Assembly (NCBI RefSeq): GCF_000359125.1
Contig: NZ_CAAF010000065.1
Location: forward strand, 1-64,000
Direction of reading: 5' to 3'
Length of the DNA stretch: 64,000 nt
Source of the DNA: Mesorhizobium sp. STM 4661
Lineage (GTDB): Bacteria; Pseudomonadota; Alphaproteobacteria; Rhizobiales; Rhizobiaceae
Part shown: one piece after another, positions 36,944 to 46,327 of the stretch
How the letters are laid out: each line of letters opens with the position of its first letter
Numbering within the stretch: the stretch's first letter is position 1
Program-made: the position numbers and the translations under genes
Notes under the pieces: model-generated
The model's input: the letters and a program-made list of their open reading frames with translations, nothing else
Database searches by the model: none
Told to the model about the DNA's origin: nothing

Positions 36944-38521
36944 ATGACCGCCGCCCTTCATCCCGCCGAACCGCCATTGGCAACCGACCGCGCCCGTCGC
37001 GGCGGCCGCGCGGGCAAGCGTGCCGGCGGATCGGCGGCGTTCGAACAGCCGCCGTTCCGGCAGTTGAGAAACCCGCTGACGCCGACCAGGCTGGTCTCCG
37101 ACGACGAGTTGGAATCGATCCACCTCGCCTCCTTGCGGGTGCTCAGGGAAATCGGCGTCGACGTCCTGCACGACGAAGCCCGCGGCATCATGAAGGCGCA
37201 TGGCGCCGATGTCCGCGAAGGCAGCGAGCGGGTGCGCTTCGACAGCGACATGATCCTCCAGCTGGTTTCGCATTGCCCGCCGGAATTCACCATTCATGCC
37301 CGCAATCCGGCGCACAATGTGCGCTTTGGCGGCGACAATCTGATCATCTCGATGATGGCGTCGGCGCCCAACTGCTCCGACATCGATCGCGGTCGCAGGC
37401 CCGGCAACCAGCAGGACTACCGCAATTTCCTCAAGCTCGCGCAGATGCACAACATCCTGAACTGCACCGGCGGCTATCCGGTCGAGCCGATCGACATCCA
37501 TCCGTCGGTCCGCCACCTCGAATGCATCCGCGATCTCGCCACGCTGACCGACAAGGTGTTCCACATCTATTCGCTCGGCAAGGAGCGCAATGTCGACGGC
37601 ATCGAGATCACCCGCATCGCGCGCGGCATCAGCCACGAGCAATTGCTCGAGGAGCCGTCGGTCTTCACCATCATCAACACCAATTCACCGCTCAAGCTCG
37701 ATGTGCCGATGATGGAAGGCATCATCCAGATGTCGAGCAAGGGCCAGGTCGTCATCGTCACGCCGTTCACCCTGTCGGGCGCCATGGCGCCAGTGACCAT
37801 CGCCGGCGCGCTGGTGCAGCAGAATGCCGAGGCGCTGTCCGGCATTGCCTTCGCTCAGATGGTGAGGAGGGGAGCGCCTGTCGGCTATGGCGGCTTCACC
37901 TCGAACGTCGACATGAAATCCGGCGCGCCGGCCTTCGGCACGCCGGAATACATGAAGGCGCAACTGGTCGGCGGCCAGCTCGCCCGCCGCTACAAAATCC
38001 CCTACCGCACCTCCAACACCTGCGCCGCCAACACGGTCGACGCGCAGGCTGCCTATGAGAGCGTCTTTTCGCTATGGGGCGCCATCCAGGGCGGCGGCAA
38101 TCTTATGATGCATGCGGCGGGCTGGCTCGAAGGCGGCCTGCGCTGCTCCTATGAGAAGACCATTTTGGACATCGACCTGTTGCAGATGGTGGCCGAATTC
38201 CTCACCCCGCTCGATCTTTCCGAAGAGGCGCTCGGCTTCGACGCCATCCAGTCGGTCGGCCCGGGCGGCCATTTCTTCGGCACCCAGCACACGCAGGACC
38301 GCTACAAGACCGCTTTCTATGCGCCTGTTCTCTCAGACTGGCGCAATTTCGAGACCTGGGTGGAAGCCGGATCGCCGACGGCGCTCGAAAAGGCCAACAA
38401 AGTGTGGAAGGAACGGCTGGCGTCCTATGACGAGCCTTACATGGACCCGGCCATTCGCGAGGAACTCAACGCCTTTGTCGAAAAGCGCCGCGCCGAAGGC
38501 GGCGCGCCTACCGATTTCTGA
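36944..38521 (+). CDS. Trimethylamine methyltransferase (MttB) family protein, non-pyrrolysine, copy 1
   Basis: 525 residues. MttB superfamily signs: an N-terminal basic leader (about 1-55), IHLASLRVLREIGVDVLHDEAR, SGGYPVEP-type loop (CTGGYPVEPID), TPFTLSGAMAPVTIAGALVQQNAEALSG and HAAGWLEGGLRCSYEK near 400. True trimethylamine MttB needs an in-frame UAG for pyrrolysine; this frame has none, so it belongs with MtgB-like enzymes that demethylate quaternary amines such as glycine betaine, proline betaine or carnitine onto a corrinoid protein. The next gene is a dimethylglycine dehydrogenase homologue, which favours glycine betaine. The start is ATG 36944, taken over an open upstream extension. 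The second copy lies at 53.5 kb. Confidence 0.87.
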   Translation: MTAALHPAEPPLATDRARRGGRAGKRAGGSAAFEQPPFRQLRNPLTPTRLVSDDELESIHLASLRVLREIGVDVLHDEARGIMKAHGADVREGSERVRFDSDMILQLVSHCPPEFTIHARNPAHNVRFGGDNLIISMMASAPNCSDIDRGRRPGNQQDYRNFLKLAQMHNILNCTGGYPVEPIDIHPSVRHLECIRDLATLTDKVFHIYSLGKERNVDGIEITRIARGISHEQLLEEPSVFTIINTNSPLKLDVPMMEGIIQMSSKGQVVIVTPFTLSGAMAPVTIAGALVQQNAEALSGIAFAQMVRRGAPVGYGGFTSNVDMKSGAPAFGTPEYMKAQLVGGQLARRYKIPYRTSNTCAANTVDAQAAYESVFSLWGAIQGGGNLMMHAAGWLEGGLRCSYEKTILDIDLLQMVAEFLTPLDLSEEALGFDAIQSVGPGGHFFGTQHTQDRYKTAFYAPVLSDWRNFETWVEAGSPTALEKANKVWKERLASYDEPYMDPAIREELNAFVEKRRAEGGAPTDF

Positions 38522-38616
38522 CCAACACTCGGCAACACGTTGACTTCGGCGTCGAGGCGCGGAGTCATCGCTGACCGATCAACTGATTCAGTTTACGCAA
38601 AAACGGACCTAACTTT

Positions 38617-41211
38617 ATGAAATCTCACGTCAAAGCGGTTGTCATCGGCGGCGGCGTCGTCGGCTGCTCGGTGCTCTATCATCTGGCCAAGGCCGGCTGG
38701 ACCGACATCATGCTGATCGAACGCTCGGAGCTCACCTCCGGTTCGTCCTGGCATGCTGCGGGCGGCTTCCACACGTTGAACGGCGACCCCAACGTCGCCA
38801 AGCTGCAGGCCTATACGGTGCAGCTCTACAAGGAGATCGAGGAGCTTTCCGGCCAGTCCTGTTCGCTGCACCTGACCGGCGGCGTGATGATGGCGGATAC
38901 GCCGGAGCGCATGGACTTTCTGCGACTTGCGCATGCCAAGGGCCGCTATCTCGGCATGGACACCGAACTGATCACGCCGTCCGAGGCCAAGGCGATGTTC
39001 CCGCTGATGGACGAAACCAACTTCGTCGGCGCCATGTGGGATCCGGTCGAAGGCCATCTCGACCCCTCCGGCACCACCATCGCCTATTCGAAGGCGGCGA
39101 AAAAGCTCGGCGCCGAGATCGTGCTGCGCAACCGCGTCGTCGAACTGACGCAGGAGGTCGACGGCACCTGGAACGTCGTCACCGAGCAAGGCACGGTGAA
39201 AGCCGAGCACGTCGTCAACTGTGGCGGCCTGTGGGCGCGCGAGATCGGCCGCATGGTCGGCGTCGAATTGCCGGTGCTGGCGATGGAGCACATGTATCTG
39301 CTGACCGAGCCGATGCCGGAGGTCGAGGAGTTCAACAAATCGACCGGCCGCGAGATGATCGGCGTGCTCGACTTCAAGGGCGAGATCTATACCCGCCAGG
39401 AGCGCAACGGCATCCTGCTCGGCACCTATGAAAAGGCCTGCAAGCCGTGGTCGCCGGTCAACACGCCGTGGGATTTCGGCCATGAGCTGCTGCAGCCCGA
39501 CATCGACCGCATCGCGCCGTCACTGGAGATCGGCTTCAAGCACTTCCCGGGCATCGAGAAGGCCGGCATCAAGCAGATCATCAACGGCCCCTTCACCTTC
39601 GCGCTCGACGGCAACCCGCTCGTCGGCCCCGTGCAGGGCCTGACCAATTTCTGGTGCGCCTGTGCCGTCATGGCCGGTTTTTCGCAAGGCGGCGGCGTCG
39701 GCCTCGCACTGTCAAACTGGATGGTCAACGGCGATCCGGGCTTCGACGTCTGGGGCATGGACGTGGCCCGCTTCGGCGAATGGGCTGGTCTGCGCTACAC
39801 CAACGCCAAGGTGCGCGAAAACTATTCGCGCCGCTTCTCCATCCGTTTCCCCAACGAGGAACTGCCGGCCGCGCGCCCGGCGCAGACGACGCCGCTCTAC
39901 GACACGATGCTCGCCAACAACGCCGTCATGGGTGACTCCTGGGGTCTCGAAACTCCGCTCTGGTTCGCGCCGAAGGGCAAGGAGCCGAAGGACATCGTCT
40001 CCTTCCACCGCTCCAACGATTTCGGCCCGATCGGCGAGGAAGTGCGCGCCACCCGCGACAAGGTCGGCGTCACCGAGATCGCCAACTTCGCCAAATACGA
40101 GGTGTCGGGACCGGGAGCGGAAGATTTCCTCAACCGTCTCATGACCAATCGCATGCCGAAGACCGGCCGCATCGTGCTGACCCCGATGATCAACGAATTC
40201 GGCAAGCTCATCGGCGACTTCACCATCGCCAAGGCTGGCCCAAGGGATGGGGAGGACCGCTTCATGATCTGGGGCTCGTCCGCCGCGCAGAAATATCACA
40301 TGCGCTGGTTCGAGAAGCACCTGCCGAAGAACGGTCCAAGGGCGTCAGAGGTGCGCATCCACCGCTTCGACCAGACGCTGGTCGGTCTCTCCATCGCCGG
40401 GCCGAAATCGCGCGACCTGCTGCGGAAGCTGGTCGATGTCGACATCTCGACCAAAGCCTTCCGCTTCATGGATTTCCGCGAGATGGCGGTCGGCGGCGCG
40501 CCCTGCATGGTCAACCGCATCACCTATACCGGCGACCTCGGCTACGAGATCTGGATGGCGCCGGCCTACCAGCGCCTCGTCTACAAGGCGATCAAGGACG
40601 CCGGCGAGGAGTTCGGCCTCGTCGATTTCGGCATGCGCGCGCTGCTCTCGATGCGCCTGGAAAAGAACTTCCCGACCTGGTTCCGCGAACTGCGCCCGAT
40701 CTACGGGCCGTTCGAAGGCTCGATGGACCGCTTCATCAAGCTGGAAAAGAACGATTTCATCGGCCGCGAGGCCGCCGCCAAGGAACAGTCGGAAGGACCG
40801 AAGCTGCGCCGCGTCTCCTTCTTCGTCGACGCCGCCGACGCCGATGTGATGGGCGACGAGCCTATTTGGGCCAAGGTCGGCAAGGACTATGGCACGGTGG
40901 AAAAGCCGCATGGCTATGGTGCGCCGCGCTTCGACACATCAGGCCAGGAAGTGCGTGGCTCAAAGGCTGCGCAAGGCGCCTCGGCCGTGCGCGGTATCGT
41001 CGACGGCGACTGGCGCGTTGTCGGCTGGGTCACCTCCGGCGGCTATGCGCACTATGTCCAGAAGTCGATGGCGCAAGGCTATGTGCCTGCGGCCTTGGCA
41101 GAGGACGAGAGCGCCGGGCTGTTCGAGATCGAGATCCTCGGCCACCGGCGGCCCGCCCGTATCAATGTCGAGCCGCCTTTCGACCCGAGCGGCGAGAAGA
41201 TGCGAACATAG
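38617..41211 (+). CDS. Dimethylglycine/sarcosine dehydrogenase-like flavoprotein with folate-binding (GcvT) domain
   Basis: 864 residues in two parts. The first (about 1-390) is an FAD oxidoreductase with VIGGGVVGCSVLYHLAKAG at the start and WHAAGG near residue 46, where relatives bind FAD covalently through the His. The second (about 420-850) is a GcvT/aminomethyltransferase-like folate-binding domain with DLGYEIWM, FGMRALLSMRLEKNF and KLEKNDFIGREA. Such enzymes oxidatively demethylate dimethylglycine or sarcosine and hand the one-carbon unit to tetrahydrofolate. It follows the MttB gene by 95 bp on the same strand. The preferred substrate cannot be fixed from sequence. Confidence 0.88.
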   Translation: MKSHVKAVVIGGGVVGCSVLYHLAKAGWTDIMLIERSELTSGSSWHAAGGFHTLNGDPNVAKLQAYTVQLYKEIEELSGQSCSLHLTGGVMMADTPERMDFLRLAHAKGRYLGMDTELITPSEAKAMFPLMDETNFVGAMWDPVEGHLDPSGTTIAYSKAAKKLGAEIVLRNRVVELTQEVDGTWNVVTEQGTVKAEHVVNCGGLWAREIGRMVGVELPVLAMEHMYLLTEPMPEVEEFNKSTGREMIGVLDFKGEIYTRQERNGILLGTYEKACKPWSPVNTPWDFGHELLQPDIDRIAPSLEIGFKHFPGIEKAGIKQIINGPFTFALDGNPLVGPVQGLTNFWCACAVMAGFSQGGGVGLALSNWMVNGDPGFDVWGMDVARFGEWAGLRYTNAKVRENYSRRFSIRFPNEELPAARPAQTTPLYDTMLANNAVMGDSWGLETPLWFAPKGKEPKDIVSFHRSNDFGPIGEEVRATRDKVGVTEIANFAKYEVSGPGAEDFLNRLMTNRMPKTGRIVLTPMINEFGKLIGDFTIAKAGPRDGEDRFMIWGSSAAQKYHMRWFEKHLPKNGPRASEVRIHRFDQTLVGLSIAGPKSRDLLRKLVDVDISTKAFRFMDFREMAVGGAPCMVNRITYTGDLGYEIWMAPAYQRLVYKAIKDAGEEFGLVDFGMRALLSMRLEKNFPTWFRELRPIYGPFEGSMDRFIKLEKNDFIGREAAAKEQSEGPKLRRVSFFVDAADADVMGDEPIWAKVGKDYGTVEKPHGYGAPRFDTSGQEVRGSKAAQGASAVRGIVDGDWRVVGWVTSGGYAHYVQKSMAQGYVPAALAEDESAGLFEIEILGHRRPARINVEPPFDPSGEKMRT

Positions 41212-41229
41212 GGACAGGACAGCCACATT

Positions 41230-42813
41230 GTGCAGGGCATAGTTCTCATGCTAGCGGAGCCGGCGGCACACTATGCCGGCGCGGGCGATGAGAATTCCTT
41301 GAAGTATCCCATGAAATGGGCCGAATGGCTCGCCGAGGCCAGGATCGGCCCCTTCCCCGCGGCGATCGTGATGGTCGCGCTTTATTGCTGCATTCAGATC
41401 GTCGTGCTGCCGCTGGTCAGCCTCTGGGCCGGAACCGGGGTCGGCGTCGATGACTCCGAACAGCTGATGTATATGCGGTTTCTATGGGCCGGCTATGGCG
41501 GCTCGCAGCCGCCGCTCTACTCCTGGCTCGGCTGGCTGACGTCGTCCGTGTTCGGAACCAACATCGTCACGCTCAAAATCCTGAAATACTCGCTGATTTT
41601 CATTGGCTTGACATCGGTCTTCGTTGCCGTGCGCAAACTGGGATACTCCCAGCGAACCGCAGTGGCGTCGATGTTCGGCCTGTGGCTGTTTCCCCAGGTG
41701 ATCTGGGAAATGCAACATACCTTGTCGCACAGCGTTGCCGCCTTGTGTTTTTCGGGAGTGCTGCTGCTTGCGCTCATCCAGCTTTTGCAGCGCAAATCAC
41801 CACTGACCTATGCCTTGTTCGGGCTGGCGCTAGGCGCGGCCATCCTGGCGAAATACAACAATTTCATCCTGATTGCCGCAATGCTGGCGGCTACCTTGTC
41901 GTTGCGCGAAGCGCGGCAGGTCATCCTGCGTCCGCAGATCGTGATCAGCATGGTCGTGGCACTGCTGGTGTGTGTGCCGACACTGTACTGGAACGCCACG
42001 CACCCAGGTGAGTTGCTGGCGCGCAGCTACAAATTCGGCATCGATGACGGCGACGGTCTTCTGCTCATCCGATGGAACGGCATCGTCGACCTCGGCGAAG
42101 CCGCGTTGAATTTTGCCATCCTGCCGCTCGTGATTTTTGCGGTAGCCATGCTGGCGGGGCGGGTCGTTCCATCGATGTTCCGCCAACGGTTTCCCGATTC
42201 CGAGAAACTCGTATGGCGCATTCTCGGCTTCGGCATCTGCATCACCATCATCCTGGTGCTCGCCAGCGGCGCCACCCGATTCCAGGATCGCTGGTTGCTG
42301 CCGATCCTGCTTTTCCTGCCCGTGGCTTTCGCCATCCGCATGGATGCCCTGGGCGACAACGGCAGGACGGCGCAAAACCTCACCATCAGCGTTGCGTCCG
42401 CACTGGCCATCCTGATCATGCCCGCGGCATGGGCCTATCAGGTCTATGGCGGCAGCGGCCTGGGACGCGTCGCGCGTCTGGACTACCAGACATTCTACCG
42501 TGACCTGACCGCCGATGGTCCGGTCAAGACGGTTACGTCGGATTGGCACTGGGTCGGAAACCTCAGGCTCGCCGATCCCGACCTTGTCGTCCTCGGAGAG
42601 GAAGTGCCAGGTTTCGCCGCGTTGCTGCAAGAACCCGCCGTTCTGGTCTGGCTCGACAAGCCAAGCCCGGAGCCGGACATCCTGGAGCGGATCCACCAGG
42701 CAGGTTTTGACGTGGATGGCGCAAGTCGCAGCCTCCGGATTCCCGAATTTTTCGGCTCGACTGACGGCAGGCTCGTAACCGTCGCCAGGTTGAAGAAGCA
42801 GGACGCAAAATGA
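41230..42813 (+). CDS. GT-C type glycosyltransferase, family 39-like (membrane protein)
   Basis: 527 residues with about ten membrane helices. It has the ArnT/PMT-like layout: an acidic loop early on with VGVDDSEQLMYMRFLWAGYGGSQPPLYSWLGW (about 75-106), where the catalytic Asp is expected, then a run of helices and a soluble C-terminal tail of about 100 residues. These enzymes use polyprenyl-phosphate sugars and act at the periplasmic face. The start is GTG 41230 (GGACAG upstream) or ATG 41248. Its stop overlaps the start of the M24 gene (ATGA), so both are translated together. Its place in a methyl-metabolism operon is unexplained. Confidence 0.78.
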   Translation: MQGIVLMLAEPAAHYAGAGDENSLKYPMKWAEWLAEARIGPFPAAIVMVALYCCIQIVVLPLVSLWAGTGVGVDDSEQLMYMRFLWAGYGGSQPPLYSWLGWLTSSVFGTNIVTLKILKYSLIFIGLTSVFVAVRKLGYSQRTAVASMFGLWLFPQVIWEMQHTLSHSVAALCFSGVLLLALIQLLQRKSPLTYALFGLALGAAILAKYNNFILIAAMLAATLSLREARQVILRPQIVISMVVALLVCVPTLYWNATHPGELLARSYKFGIDDGDGLLLIRWNGIVDLGEAALNFAILPLVIFAVAMLAGRVVPSMFRQRFPDSEKLVWRILGFGICITIILVLASGATRFQDRWLLPILLFLPVAFAIRMDALGDNGRTAQNLTISVASALAILIMPAAWAYQVYGGSGLGRVARLDYQTFYRDLTADGPVKTVTSDWHWVGNLRLADPDLVVLGEEVPGFAALLQEPAVLVWLDKPSPEPDILERIHQAGFDVDGASRSLRIPEFFGSTDGRLVTVARLKKQDAK

Positions 42814-44177
42814 GCGAGCATGGCGTCGAGCGGCGGTTCGGTCGCCACCGCAAGATCATGCCGTTCGAGCCGGGCGAGACTGGTTCCCTTGATGCATTAC
42901 GTCAGCAATCGCGTCAGAAGGCCGCCGAACTTAACCAGCATGTGCTGGGCTATGGCGCTGTTGCGGAAGCCGAATGGCAAACCGCGGGCATTGCCGCTCC
43001 CGACCTGCCCGCCATGCGCCAGTACCGGCTCGACCGCATCCGTGCCGAGCTGAAGCGCCGCGATTGTGCGGGAGCCCTGCTCTACGATCCGATCAACATC
43101 CGCTACGCGACCGACTCGACCAACATGCAGCTCTGGGTCGCGCACAATCCGACCAGGCATTGCTTCGTCGCCACCGAAGGTCCGGTGGTGCTGTTCGATT
43201 ATTTCTCCTGCGAGCACCTTTCCGACCATTCCGGCGTCGTCGACGAGGTGCGGCCGGCGGTGTCGTGGATGTATCTCTACAGCGGCGAGCTGACCGAACT
43301 GAAGGTCCGTCGCTGGGCGGCGGGCATCGCCGATCTGGTGAGGGAACATGGCGGCGGCAACAACCGTATCGCCGTCGACCACATCAATCCCGAAGGCGTC
43401 GAGGAACTCGCCCGCCTCGGTGTTTCCATAGGCAATGGCGAAGCGGTGATGGAGAACGCGCGGCTGATCAAATCGCCCGACGAGATTCTCGCCATGCGCC
43501 GGGCGGTCGTCGCGTGCGAGGCGGCGATGGGCGAGATGGAAAAGGCGCTGAAGCCTGGCATTTCCGAGAACGAGCTCTGGGCCGAACTGCACCGCGCCAA
43601 CATCGCGCGCGGCGGCGAATGGATCGAAACCCGGCTGCTGACGTCAGGCCCGCGCACCAATCCATGGTTCCAGGAATGCTCGTCCCGCGTCATCGAAGCC
43701 GGCGATCTCGTTGCGTTCGACACCGACCTGATCGGCCCTTACGGCTTCTGCGCCGACTTGTCGCGCACATGGCTTTGCGGCGACAAGAAGCCGTCGAACG
43801 AACAGCGTGACCTCTACCGCATCGCCGCCGACCAGATCGGCCACAACACCGCCCTGATGCAGCCGGGCGCGTCCTTCCGCGACCTCGTCGAACGCTCGGC
43901 GGTGCCGCCGAGCGATTGCTTCCCGACCCGCTATGGCGTGCTTTATCACGGCGTCGGCCTGGCCGACGAATACCCGACGCTGCCGCATGCCAGCGACTGG
44001 ACGGAAGACACCCCAGACGGCGTACTCGAAGCCGGCATGGTGCTGTGCGTCGAGAGCTATATCGGCCGGCTTGGCGGCCACGAGGGCGTCAAGATCGAGG
44101 AGCAGATCCTGATCACCGAAACCGGCAATGAGAAGCTTTCGACCTATCCGCTGGATGAGCGACTGCTCGGCGGCTGA
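42810..44177 (+). CDS. M24 metallopeptidase-fold protein closely resembling the DMSP lyase DddP
   Basis: 455 residues with a creatinase-like N-terminal domain and a pita-bread C-terminal domain. It reads like DddP throughout: NIRYATDSTNMQLW (97-109), RGGEWIETRLL (268-277), SGPRTNPWFQEC (279-290) and FDTDLIGPYGFCADLSR (303-319). The metal and catalytic positions I recall for Ruegeria DddP (D295, D307, Y366, H371, D377, E406, E421) are all present at a constant shift of nine: D304, D316, Y375, H380, D386, E415, E430. DddP splits DMSP into dimethylsulfide and acrylate; an Xaa-Pro dipeptidase role is the alternative. It is the fourth gene after MttB and the flavoprotein. Confidence 0.82.
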   Translation: MSEHGVERRFGRHRKIMPFEPGETGSLDALRQQSRQKAAELNQHVLGYGAVAEAEWQTAGIAAPDLPAMRQYRLDRIRAELKRRDCAGALLYDPINIRYATDSTNMQLWVAHNPTRHCFVATEGPVVLFDYFSCEHLSDHSGVVDEVRPAVSWMYLYSGELTELKVRRWAAGIADLVREHGGGNNRIAVDHINPEGVEELARLGVSIGNGEAVMENARLIKSPDEILAMRRAVVACEAAMGEMEKALKPGISENELWAELHRANIARGGEWIETRLLTSGPRTNPWFQECSSRVIEAGDLVAFDTDLIGPYGFCADLSRTWLCGDKKPSNEQRDLYRIAADQIGHNTALMQPGASFRDLVERSAVPPSDCFPTRYGVLYHGVGLADEYPTLPHASDWTEDTPDGVLEAGMVLCVESYIGRLGGHEGVKIEEQILITETGNEKLSTYPLDERLLGG

Positions 44178-44195
44178 TCGCCTCCGGACCGGATT

Positions 44196-44996
44196 TCAGC
44201 CAACCGCCGCGACAGCCTCGCGCAACGCGGCGACGATCTTTTCCGGCGTCGTCCTGGCGGTGATGAATGGCAGGCCTTTGCGCCGCCCCGTCCAACCGAC
44301 GACCTTCACCGCTTGCGCCGCTAGCTCGAAGCGCTGCGCCAGCGCCCAGCTCTCGCAGTCGATGGCCGCGACATCCGCACTGCCCTCGGCGATGGCGACA
44401 ATCGATGCGCGGTGGCCGCCGCTTTCGCTTCGCGCCGCAAAGATGTCCAGGCTTTCGCCCATCGTTTCGAGGTCGCGCGTCAGCCCGATGAAGCCCGACA
44501 TGGAATCGAGGCTGTTGAAGGTGAAGCGCTTGCCGCTGATGAGATCGAGCGGGATGAGCGGCGTGCCGTCATCGGGTGATCGAGCCATTGGCTCCTCGCC
44601 CTTACGCATGACCAGCGCGCTCGAATAGAGCTCGCCTTGCCCACCCTCATAGGCGTCATAGCTCGGCTGACTGACCACCTGCACATGTCTGGAAAGGCCA
44701 AGTTCCATCGGTCCCCAGCAGGTCTGCGCAAAGAGCAGAGCCGGGTGCAGCCAGAGCCTGTGAAAATCCAGTTCGTCCGCCGGCAGCGTTGCCGGATCGG
44801 GCGCGATCAGCTTTCCCTTGGCATCGCGAACACCACCCGGCACCGGCGGCAGGTCGCCATTGCGGCGAACGATGGTTTCCGGCGCGTCGAGGCCTCTTTG
44901 CCGGAAAGCGTCGCGCAATCGCGCCCACTGGGCGTCGACCTCTGCCCGCACTTCCGGCCAGTCATACATCGGCAACGCCGCAACGAATTCGCTCAT
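44196..44996 (-). CDS. PhnD-like phosphate/phosphonate-binding-type protein without signal peptide
   Basis: 266 residues of the type II periplasmic-binding-protein fold as in PhnD/SsuA: ALPMYDWPEVR at the start, SQPSYDAYEGGQGELYSSALVMRKG, FTFNSLDSMSGFIGL (binding-loop region, about 155) and SADVAAIDCESWALAQ (about 205). Unlike transport proteins it has no signal peptide, and no permease or ATPase lies nearby. It may be a cytoplasmic sensor or an orphan. It is convergent with the DddP-like gene (18-bp gap). Confidence 0.7.
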   Translation of the reverse strand: MSEFVAALPMYDWPEVRAEVDAQWARLRDAFRQRGLDAPETIVRRNGDLPPVPGGVRDAKGKLIAPDPATLPADELDFHRLWLHPALLFAQTCWGPMELGLSRHVQVVSQPSYDAYEGGQGELYSSALVMRKGEEPMARSPDDGTPLIPLDLISGKRFTFNSLDSMSGFIGLTRDLETMGESLDIFAARSESGGHRASIVAIAEGSADVAAIDCESWALAQRFELAAQAVKVVGWTGRRKGLPFITARTTPEKIVAALREAVAAVG

Positions 44997-45091
44997 GCCG
45001 GAAATCGACCGTTGTACCTGAGGATTGATGGGATCACGGGCGCCAGGCGCCCGTGGCGACCATAGCCGCTAGTGCGGCAAAGCTGCAAAAC

Positions 45092-46114
45092 TCATTCCTT
45101 CGGCGGCTCGGCCGGAACCGGCGCGCTGCCTAGCCCATTGAGACTGCGCGCCCTGACGCGCGGCTTGAATGCCCTGCCCGGCTCCGGCGCGCGCCTGAGC
45201 ACGGGATGGATGATCGGCTCCTTCGCCTTGAAGGCGTATGCCCTAAGCAGCGCGAAATAATTCGGATAGGCGTAGCCATTGTTCATCCGCAGCCACTCGT
45301 CCCGGCGGTCGGCAAACAGTTTCGGCAGCCGGTACCAGGCCACCGTCGGGCTCTTGTGATGGACGAAATGCAGATTGTTGTTGAGGAACAGGAAGGACAG
45401 CGGCGAACGCTCGACGATCACCGTGCGGCCTTCCGGATGCTCCGACCACTGATGCTCGGCAAAGGTGCGGATCGAGATCAGCGACTGGCCGAGCCACACC
45501 GGCACCAGAATGTAGAGCCACAGCGGGATGCCGAAGCCGAACTGTACGATCGGCAGCACCACGGCGAGGCCGATGGCGTGTAGCAGCCACGCCTTACGGA
45601 TAGCCTTGTCGCCGGCCGCGATCTGCTTGGCATCGTCGATGAAGAAGCCGATGCAGGAGAGCCACGGCCCGAGCACGAAACGGCCGACCATGGTGTTGTT
45701 GAGCTTCAGCAGGAATTTCATCGCCGGCGGCAATTCGTCATGATGCCACAGCGCCTTGTAGTAGCTCTCGGGATCGTCAAGCGGATCGGTCAGCCGCTCG
45801 TCGGCGTGGTGGCGCAGATGAATGGTCTTGAAACGGCGGAATGGCCAGACGAGGCCGATCGGCAGGAAGACGAAAGCTTCGTTGAGCCGTGCGTTGCGGG
45901 TCGGATGACCATGCAGGACTTCATGCATGATTGATGATTGCAGCGCGGCGGTGAAGGCCAGTATGGCGAGGGCGAGGATGGGATAGGACGGCCAGATCAG
46001 GAAGCCGGTGACGAGCCAGATGCCGTAGCAGAAAAATGTGAGAAACACGGTCGGCCATTCGATGGCCGGTGCACTGCTACGTCTCTTGCTCATGCTGGTC
46101 ATGCTATCGACCAC
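45092..46114 (-). CDS. Membrane fatty acid desaturase
   Basis: 340 residues with the histidine boxes of membrane di-iron desaturases: HEVLHGH (about 64), HLRHH (about 100) and HFVHHK near 255, with another His in RTFAEHQ. Hydrophobic pairs of helices surround them. The enzyme would insert double bonds or hydroxyl groups into acyl lipids at the inner membrane, using electrons from a ferredoxin or similar. The long basic C-terminal tail (about 295-340) is Pro/Arg-rich. Start is uncertain: GTG 46114 has GGAAGG close by, ATG 46102 and 46093 follow in frame. Confidence 0.85.
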   Translation of the reverse strand: MVDSMTSMSKRRSSAPAIEWPTVFLTFFCYGIWLVTGFLIWPSYPILALAILAFTAALQSSIMHEVLHGHPTRNARLNEAFVFLPIGLVWPFRRFKTIHLRHHADERLTDPLDDPESYYKALWHHDELPPAMKFLLKLNNTMVGRFVLGPWLSCIGFFIDDAKQIAAGDKAIRKAWLLHAIGLAVVLPIVQFGFGIPLWLYILVPVWLGQSLISIRTFAEHQWSEHPEGRTVIVERSPLSFLFLNNNLHFVHHKSPTVAWYRLPKLFADRRDEWLRMNNGYAYPNYFALLRAYAFKAKEPIIHPVLRRAPEPGRAFKPRVRARSLNGLGSAPVPAEPPKE

Positions 46115-46144
46115 TGCCTTCCAGTCGCCGGAACCCCTCTGATT

Positions 46145-46164
46145 CCTGACAGCATTGTGTCAGG
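46145..46164. promoter_or_regulatory. Inverted repeat in the desaturase/XRE regulator intergenic region
   Basis: A perfect 7-bp inverted repeat, CCTGACA and TGTCAGG, with a six-base spacer. It lies about 30 bp upstream of the desaturase start and 160 bp before the divergent XRE-type regulator gene. It could be an operator for either gene; no T run follows, so it is not a terminator. Confidence 0.35.
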
Positions 46165-46327
46165 AGTGTTGGGTTGCCGCAACGCGACAAAGTACACAAA
46201 CTGTTGCGATTGCGCATTTAAAGCCGCACATGTTATGTTTAGTGAACAACCCTGAGGATTCATTTACGCCTGAGGCAGGGTCTGGTTGGCTTCAGCGCAA
46301 ATTTTTCCTTCAGGAGACGGAGCGAAA

